Source: Chaetorhynchus papuensis | Taxonomy: Eukaryota > Chordata > Aves > Passeriformes > Rhipiduridae | Length of the DNA stretch: 64,000 nt | Reading direction: 5' to 3' | Assembly: GCA_013396525.1 (NCBI GenBank) | Contig: VWYX01000119.1 | Span: forward strand, 1,044,601-1,108,600 | Shown here: positions 63,201 through 64,000 of the stretch, in pieces | How the letters are laid out: each line of letters begins with the position of its first letter | Numbering within the stretch: the stretch's first letter is position 1 | Position numbers and translations under genes: made by a program | The notes under the pieces: model-generated | What the model saw: the letters and a program-made list of their open reading frames with translations, nothing else | Told to the model about the DNA's origin: nothing | The model's database searches: none

Positions 63201-64000
63201 AATGTAGTTTGAAAAGGATCTATGGTTCTGCTGAACCATCACAGAAAGTCACAGTGAGTGTGGGTCGTATACCTTCTGTCCCCATACTAAGTGGATGGCT
63301 GCATCTTCAGGGAATTTCACCAGTCCTGGGATGTATATGATGTATTTCATCCTACTCTGCTGAATTACTATAGTGCAGACAGAAGACAACAGTAAAATTA
63401 AGGCACCATTATAGGATTTAAGTGCAGTACAGTCTGGCCAGAAGCCTTGAAAGTAGAAGAGATTATAGTTTCACACAAACTATTTTCAGTTTCTGAAAGG
63501 TATCCCAGAAAGACCAAAGAATTTAGAAGTCAGTTTTTTTCTGTGTCTGTAACTTGGGTATATTGGAAAACATGGGAGAAAATGTCTTGGGTAAAACAAA
63601 ATCAGTGAAAACATTTATAGTTCATTGCAATAACTTTTATTACTGTCAGTGAAAATATTTGTAAAGACAGTATGGTAGCTTCTTAGTATTCATGTGTAAA
63701 ATAAATTGTCTTCTATAAGGCTGATAATCCGTTAGTAATATTTGTGACATTTCTTGCTTATAGTTTAGCTTTAACTTTCCACCCTTTAACCAGTAAGTGC
63801 TGACCATTTGTAACTCAAGTCTTTGTATGCAAAGGCCCTGAAGCCGGCAAGCACAGCCTTGGCAGGGGCTGGTGGTCCATGCCGGGCACTTGGCCAAGCA
63901 CCAAGAATGTGCTCTCTTCTGTGTGACATGACTGCCCTTCTTGTCCTGTAGTTCCCCACCTTCCTCACTATTCTACTTGTGCATGAAATGAAATTGAACT
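54248..64000 (+). other. CPEB2: CPEB2 intron 2, 5' portion (continues past window)
   Basis: The intron begins gtaagg after exon 2. I looked for the family's following peptides (the optional VRSSLQLPAWG exon and DRSRMYDSLNMHSLEN) and found none through 64000, so at least 9.75 kb of the intron is present. It is AT-rich with no clear LINE copy. The one striking structure is the inverted repeat at 61121-61317, listed separately. The longest ORFs here (about 60-120 codons) show no recognisable protein. Confidence 0.85.
61121..61317. repeat. 197-base two-part inverted repeat in CPEB2 intron 2
   Basis: The outer arms 61121-61178 and 61260-61317 (58 bases each) match as inverted copies at 48 of 58 positions with no gaps. 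The inner arms 61191-61217 and 61221-61247 (27 bases each) match at 23 of 27 around a 3-base loop. The two 12-base stretches between them (61179-61190 and 61248-61259) do not pair. All 14 arm differences are transitions. It could be a palindromic MITE or an old snap-back duplication. It is transcribed as part of the CPEB2 pre-mRNA. Confidence 0.9.

Overview
This looks like a stretch of a sauropsid genome, most likely a bird. The repeats I recognise are almost all CR1-type LINE remnants. There are no Alu-, B1- or L1-like elements, most of the window is AT-rich and gene-poor, and the one recognisable gene is vertebrate CPEB2. Its protein is close to the amniote sequence, but the polyQ/polyP/polyA-rich N-terminus has drifted.

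Layout. Positions 1 to about 48.5 kb are an intergenic desert with no gene I can identify. It holds at least seven CR1/LINE remnants (about 7.35-7.9, 8.59-8.9, 14.45-14.7, 18.07-18.85, 29.74-30.52, 37.28-37.87 and 48.23-48.33 kb) and three weak MITE-like relics. It also holds an isolated GC-rich island at 12.48-13.33 kb, a (GATA)n/(TA)n microsatellite, and a (GGGAA)n tract broken by a 159-base assembly gap at 36.7-36.9 kb. From about 48.6 to 51.9 kb there is a large bipartite CpG island, the promoter of CPEB2. It has a perfect palindromic CRE (TGACGTCA), a second CRE half-site, GC boxes, an octamer and a palindromic TAATGCATTA site.

CPEB2 is on the plus strand. Coding exon 1 is 50107-51291 (395 codons) and exon 2 is 53969-54247 (93 codons). 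They join in phase 0 and together encode the first 488 residues. The RRM and ZZ zinc-binding domains must lie beyond the window. Intron 1 is 2,677 bp and intron 2 runs from 54248 past the end.

Most unusual structures. (1) A perfect 39-bp inverted repeat with a 4-base loop at 10149-10230, followed at once by a third, 18-bp partial copy; this is the signature of a replication template switch. (2) A 197-base two-part inverted repeat at 61121-61317 inside CPEB2 intron 2. Its arm differences are all transitions, and most still pair as G.U in the sense transcript. (3) Two anonymous ORFs in the desert that are long for AT-rich DNA, one of them just downstream of a good TATA box. I see no multi-gene system, CRISPR array, tRNA or rRNA. 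Repeat-family names and promoter calls rest on recognition by eye, not on a search.
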